Positions 60,553-64,000 of a stretch of DNA of 64,000 bases are shown in pieces (the first letter of the stretch is position 1; each line of letters opens with the position of its first letter). This stretch comes from an uncultured Bacilli bacterium (GTDB lineage: Bacteria > Bacillota_I > Bacilli_A > RF39 > UBA660). The position numbers and the translations under genes are program-made. The notes under the pieces are model-generated. The model was not told the origin of the DNA. It saw only the letters and a program-made list of their open reading frames with translations, and searched no databases. The DNA lies in contig CAKOZV010000005.1 of assembly GCA_934131695.1 (NCBI GenBank), positions 1 to 64,000 on the forward strand, written 5' to 3'.

Positions 60553-61657
60553 ACGGTTAAATTTAGTTAATTTTCGTAATTATGGTAAAGTTAATTTAGA
60601 ATTAGGACCATCTATGAATATATTTATTGGGGAAAATGCTTCGGGAAAAACAAATATATTAGAGTCGATAGTTGTTTTAGCATTAACAAAGTCTTATAAG
60701 AATATTAATGAAAATAATTTAATAAGGATCGATAAGAAGAAATCTAAAATAAAAGGAACTGTTAAAAATAATAAATCATTAAAAAACTTAGAAATAGAAA
60801 TTATGGAGACAGGAAAAGCAGTAAAAATTAATAGTAAGAGAGTTTACTGCCTAGCTGATTATATATCTAATTTAAATATTGTGCTTTTTACTCCTGATGA
60901 TTTAGAGTTAATAAAAGGTTCTCCTAGTATTCGTAGAAATTTACTAAATATGGAACTTAGTCAACTTTCATCTTTATATTTAAATACCTATAATCAATAT
61001 AATAAAATATTAAGAACACGTAATGAATATCTAAAAATTCTTTTTACTAATAATATTGCTGATAAAAAATATCTTGATATTTTAACTGAACAATTAATAG
61101 ATAAAGCAATTGTTATTTATAAGCTTAGAAATGAATATCTAAAAAAAATTAACAAAAATATTAATAGTATTTTTAAGAATATTACAGGTGAAGAAAACTT
61201 ATCAATTCTGTACAAGCCAAATATTTCCTTTAGTAATTATGAAGATGACAGTTTGAAAAAGACAATGAAGGAAACTTTGAACAAGAATTATCAAAGAGAG
61301 CTTCATATTGGTATGACGTTGTTTGGTCCGCACCGTGATGATTTTCAATTTCGAATTAATGATGTGGATATGAAGCTATTTTCTTCACAAGGCCAACAAA
61401 AAAGTGCAGTTTTAGCTTATAAGTTGTCAACCATACCAATATTCGAGGAAAAAAATGGGACAAAACCAGTTTTATTATTAGACGATATCTTTAGTGAACT
61501 TGACTTAAAAAAGAAAAATCGTTTATTAAAGTATGTAAATCAAGATATTCAAAGTATTATAACAACCACTGATTTAAAAAATATTTCTAAAAAATCATTG
61601 GAGAATGCAACAATATTTAAAGTAAATAATGGTAATGTTGAAAGGAGTAATAATTAA
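60542..61657 (+). CDS. recF: DNA replication and repair protein RecF
   Basis: The 371-aa SMC-like ATPase has Walker A GENASGKTNILE, the signature FSSQGQQKS and Walker B LLLDDIFSELD. It loads RecA at gaps. It overlaps gyrB by one base, forming a recF-gyrB-gyrA transcript. Confidence 0.96.
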   Translation: MVIKRLNLVNFRNYGKVNLELGPSMNIFIGENASGKTNILESIVVLALTKSYKNINENNLIRIDKKKSKIKGTVKNNKSLKNLEIEIMETGKAVKINSKRVYCLADYISNLNIVLFTPDDLELIKGSPSIRRNLLNMELSQLSSLYLNTYNQYNKILRTRNEYLKILFTNNIADKKYLDILTEQLIDKAIVIYKLRNEYLKKINKNINSIFKNITGEENLSILYKPNISFSNYEDDSLKKTMKETLNKNYQRELHIGMTLFGPHRDDFQFRINDVDMKLFSSQGQQKSAVLAYKLSTIPIFEEKNGTKPVLLLDDIFSELDLKKKNRLLKYVNQDIQSIITTTDLKNISKKSLENATIFKVNNGNVERSNN

Positions 61658-63582
61658 TGGAAAAAGAAAATTTAGCAAAATATGATTCCTCAGCCATTCA
61701 GGTATTGGAAGGATTAGAAGCTGTAAGAAAAAGACCCGGTATGTATATTGGAACTACAAGCAGTAGAGGATTACATCATTTAGTATGGGAAATTGTTGAT
61801 AATGCTATAGATGAAGCTTTAGCAGGTTATTGTACCCATATTGAGGTTACTATTGAAAAAAATAATAGTATTACTGTTAAAGATGATGGTCGTGGTATAC
61901 CAGTAGATGTTCATCCAAAAACTGGAAAAAGTACAGTAGAAACTGTATATACAGTCTTGCATGCTGGTGGAAAGTTCGGCGGTGGTGGATACAAAGTATC
62001 TGGTGGTCTTCATGGTGTTGGTGCCAGTGTAGTTAATGCCTTATCTACATATCTAGAGGTAAAAGTATATAAAAATGGTCATGTTTACTATCAAAAATAT
62101 ACTAATGGTGGACATCCAGTTGAACCTTTAAAAGTTATAGGTGATTGTGATGAAGATCGTACAGGAACAACTGTAACATTTTTACCAGATGCATCTATTT
62201 TTCAAGAAACTACTGTATTTGATTATGATATATTACGAAATAGATTACGTGAACTAGCCTTTTTGAATCGTGGTCTTAGAATTACACTATATGATGATAG
62301 AGAAGCAGGTAAAAAGGAATCTTTTTGTTACGAAGGTGGAATTCGTGAATATGTTGAACTTTTAAATAAGTCTAAGCAACCAATACACGATACTATTATT
62401 GATGTAACAGGACAAGAAGGCGACATCATGTTAGAAGTTGCTTTGCAATATAATGAAACTTATAGTTCTAGTATTTATTCATTTGTAAATAATATAACAA
62501 CTCCAGAGGGTGGTACTCATGAAGATGGAGTTAGAATGGCCCTTACAAGAATACTAAATAAGTATGCCCAAAGTACTGGTATGATGAAAGATAAGGACGA
62601 TTCCTTAACTGGTGACGATGTTAAGGAAGGATTAACAATGATTGTTTCTATAAAACATCCTAATCCTCAGTTTGAAGGCCAAACTAAAACTAAACTTGGA
62701 AATAGTGAAGTTCGTGGTATAGCAAATAGAATTTTTTCAGCAAATCTTGAAAGATTTTTAATGGAACATCCAGACGAAGCAAAAATAATCATAGAAAAAG
62801 CTATGACAGCTTCTAGAGCTAGAGTTGCAGCAAAAAAAGCAAGAGAATTGACAAGAAGAAAAGGTGATTTAGATGTCACTAACTTCTATGGAAAACTATC
62901 TGATTGTAAGAGTAAAGATGCCTCAGAAAGTGAGATATTCTTAGTAGAGGGTGATTCAGCTGGTGGTTCTGCTATAAAAGGTAGAGATAGTATGACACAA
63001 GCAATTTTACCATTAAGAGGAAAAATACTTAATGTAGAAAAAGCAAGATTAGATAGAGCTTTATCAAATGAAGAAATTCGTACTATTATAACAGCTTTTG
63101 GTACTGGTATTGGTGAAGAATTTGATTTATCTAAGCTTAGATATAATAAAATTATTATAATGACAGATGCAGATGTAGATGGTAGTCATATTAGAGTATT
63201 GCTTTTAACATTATTTTACCGCTTTTTTAAGCCAATTGTTGAAGCCGGACATGTATATGCCGCGCAACCACCTTTATTCGTTATAAAACACGGAAAAACT
63301 ATCAAATACGTTTTAAATGAGCAAGAAAGAGATGAATACCTAGCAACACTTTCTCCAAATACTAAATATGATATAGCCAGAATGAAAGGTTTAGGAGAAA
63401 TGGATGCTGAGGAATTAAATGAAACAACAATGGATATTCATAAGAGAGTATTAAGACAAATAACTGTTGATGATGCCTTAGCTGCCGATGAAACTTTCTC
63501 TAAATTAATGGGTGAAGAAGTAGGACCTAGAAGAGAATTTATTGAGACAAATGCAACTTATGTTGAAAACTTAGATATATAG
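61657..63582 (+). CDS. gyrB: DNA gyrase subunit B
   Basis: The 641-aa protein has the GHKL ATPase (EIVDNAIDEALAGY, DDGRGIPVD, GGLHGVGASVVNALS), the Toprim domain (EGDSAGGSA, DADVDGSHIR) and the C-terminal gyrB motif KGLGEMDAEELNETTMD. With GyrA it introduces negative supercoils. Confidence 0.98.
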   Translation: MEKENLAKYDSSAIQVLEGLEAVRKRPGMYIGTTSSRGLHHLVWEIVDNAIDEALAGYCTHIEVTIEKNNSITVKDDGRGIPVDVHPKTGKSTVETVYTVLHAGGKFGGGGYKVSGGLHGVGASVVNALSTYLEVKVYKNGHVYYQKYTNGGHPVEPLKVIGDCDEDRTGTTVTFLPDASIFQETTVFDYDILRNRLRELAFLNRGLRITLYDDREAGKKESFCYEGGIREYVELLNKSKQPIHDTIIDVTGQEGDIMLEVALQYNETYSSSIYSFVNNITTPEGGTHEDGVRMALTRILNKYAQSTGMMKDKDDSLTGDDVKEGLTMIVSIKHPNPQFEGQTKTKLGNSEVRGIANRIFSANLERFLMEHPDEAKIIIEKAMTASRARVAAKKARELTRRKGDLDVTNFYGKLSDCKSKDASESEIFLVEGDSAGGSAIKGRDSMTQAILPLRGKILNVEKARLDRALSNEEIRTIITAFGTGIGEEFDLSKLRYNKIIIMTDADVDGSHIRVLLLTLFYRFFKPIVEAGHVYAAQPPLFVIKHGKTIKYVLNEQERDEYLATLSPNTKYDIARMKGLGEMDAEELNETTMDIHKRVLRQITVDDALAADETFSKLMGEEVGPRREFIETNATYVENLDI

Positions 63583-63592
63583 GAGGTAAAAA

Positions 63593-64000
63593 ATGGATCG
63601 ATTAGAAACAAATAATATAGTTAAAGAAGTTCAAGATTCCTTTTTGGAATATTCAATGAGTGTAATTGTAGCAAGAGCACTTCCTGATTTAAGAGATGGT
63701 CTTAAACCTGTTCATCGACGTATTCTATATTCTATGTTTGAGTCTGGATATACACCAGATAAACCACATCGAAAGAGTGCTAAAACGGTAGGAGAGGTTA
63801 TGGGTAATTATCATCCACATGGTGATAGTTCTATCTATGAAGCTATGGTAAGAATGGCACAAGATTTCTCTTATAGATATATGCTAATTGATGGACATGG
63901 TAATTTTGGTAATATTGAAGGTTACGGAGCAGCAGCAATGCGTTACACAGAAACTAGACTTTCTAAAATATCACTTGAACTATTGAGAAATATTAATAAA
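63593..64000 (+). CDS. gyrA: DNA gyrase subunit A, 5' part (cut by the window end)
   Basis: An ATG with AGGAGGTAAAAA opens a frame that continues past the window for 136 codons: MDRLETNNIVKEVQDSFLEY, LKPVHRRILYSM, the quinolone-resistance region HPHGDSSIYEAMVRMAQ and the catalytic Tyr in AMRYTETRLS. The Ser of GDS is the quinolone-sensitive form. Only the N-terminal part of the winged-helix/tower domain is visible. Confidence 0.97.
   Translation, partial: MDRLETNNIVKEVQDSFLEYSMSVIVARALPDLRDGLKPVHRRILYSMFESGYTPDKPHRKSAKTVGEVMGNYHPHGDSSIYEAMVRMAQDFSYRYMLIDGHGNFGNIEGYGAAAMRYTETRLSKISLELLRNINK

Noticed and set aside
1..64000. tRNA or rRNA genes, CRISPR arrays, insertion sequences
   Set aside because: No T-loop-like GGTTCGAATCC segments, rRNA stretches, spaced direct repeats or transposase-like proteins were recognised.

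Overview
The window comes from an AT-rich Bacillota (Firmicutes) chromosome with the standard genetic code: TGG is used for Trp and TGA occurs as a stop (for example at the end of lgt). It carries the chromosomal origin (rpmH-oriC-dnaA-dnaN near 57 kb) and the left-hand arm leading away from it. The gene set points to the class Bacilli or a close relative: SigH, SpoIIR, SpoIIQ, WhiA, YvcK, RNA polymerase delta, Noc/ParA/ParB, MntP, ComK and an Agr system. SpoIIR and SpoIIQ imply that the lineage forms, or recently formed, endospores. I cannot name a species; an uncultured, small-genome gut Bacilli lineage is an inference.

Layout. (1) 0-10 kb, minus strand: a TGS-uridine kinase-like protein, a possible ADP-ribosyltransferase-fold protein, then the block uvrA, YvlD-type membrane protein, lgt, trxB, yvcK, whiA, with clpP on the plus strand. 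(2) 10-15.6 kb: HU, then cysS, a YugP-like protein without a zinc site, mrnC, rlmB, sigH and a tail-anchored protein of unknown function, followed by hpf. (3) 15.7-19 kb: a cold-shock protein and a complete agr quorum-sensing locus (agrB-agrD plus strand, agrA-agrC minus strand, tail to tail), including a 39-codon agrD. (4) 19-32 kb: tagO/wecA, mbl, spoIIQ, DUF1146, rpiB, a DnaA-box cluster, rpmE, an SGNH hydrolase, murA, a 50-aa orphan, mntP, spoIIR, prmC, prfA, rpoE, argS, DUF1934. (5) 32-42 kb: a class A PBP and a LemA protein (plus strand), ung, rlmH, walJ, a LysM-G5-M23 hydrolase, dnaB, rplI, a short DHH phosphodiesterase, rpsR, ssb, rpsF. (6) 42-57 kb: a divergent YfiH protein, ychF, AbgT transporter, DUF951, mscS, parB, parA, noc, rsmG, mnmG, mnmE, an orphan, jag, yidC, rnpA, rpmH. 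(7) 57-64 kb, plus strand: oriC, dnaA, dnaN, a comK homologue, recF, gyrB and the start of gyrA.

Nearly every gene is transcribed away from oriC. The head-on exceptions left of the origin are clpP, HU, agrBD, the PBP and LemA. From memory, most left-arm blocks follow the same order as the left arm of Bacillus subtilis but are strongly compressed; the cysS-sigH block is an exception. Intergenic spaces are small, and many intrinsic terminators enclose the stop codon of the gene they end.

The least expected features are a ComK homologue between dnaN and recF with two Spo0A-box-like sequences in its promoter, a cluster of five DnaA boxes about 34 kb from oriC, an agr locus with an unusual autoinducer precursor and a candidate LytTR operator, and a YugP-family protein whose zinc-binding motif is gone. 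Together they suggest a compact chromosome in which replication, sporulation, competence and quorum sensing are wired close to the origin. No tRNA, rRNA, CRISPR array, transposon or canonical parS site was seen. All statements rest on reading the sequence; no database search was run.
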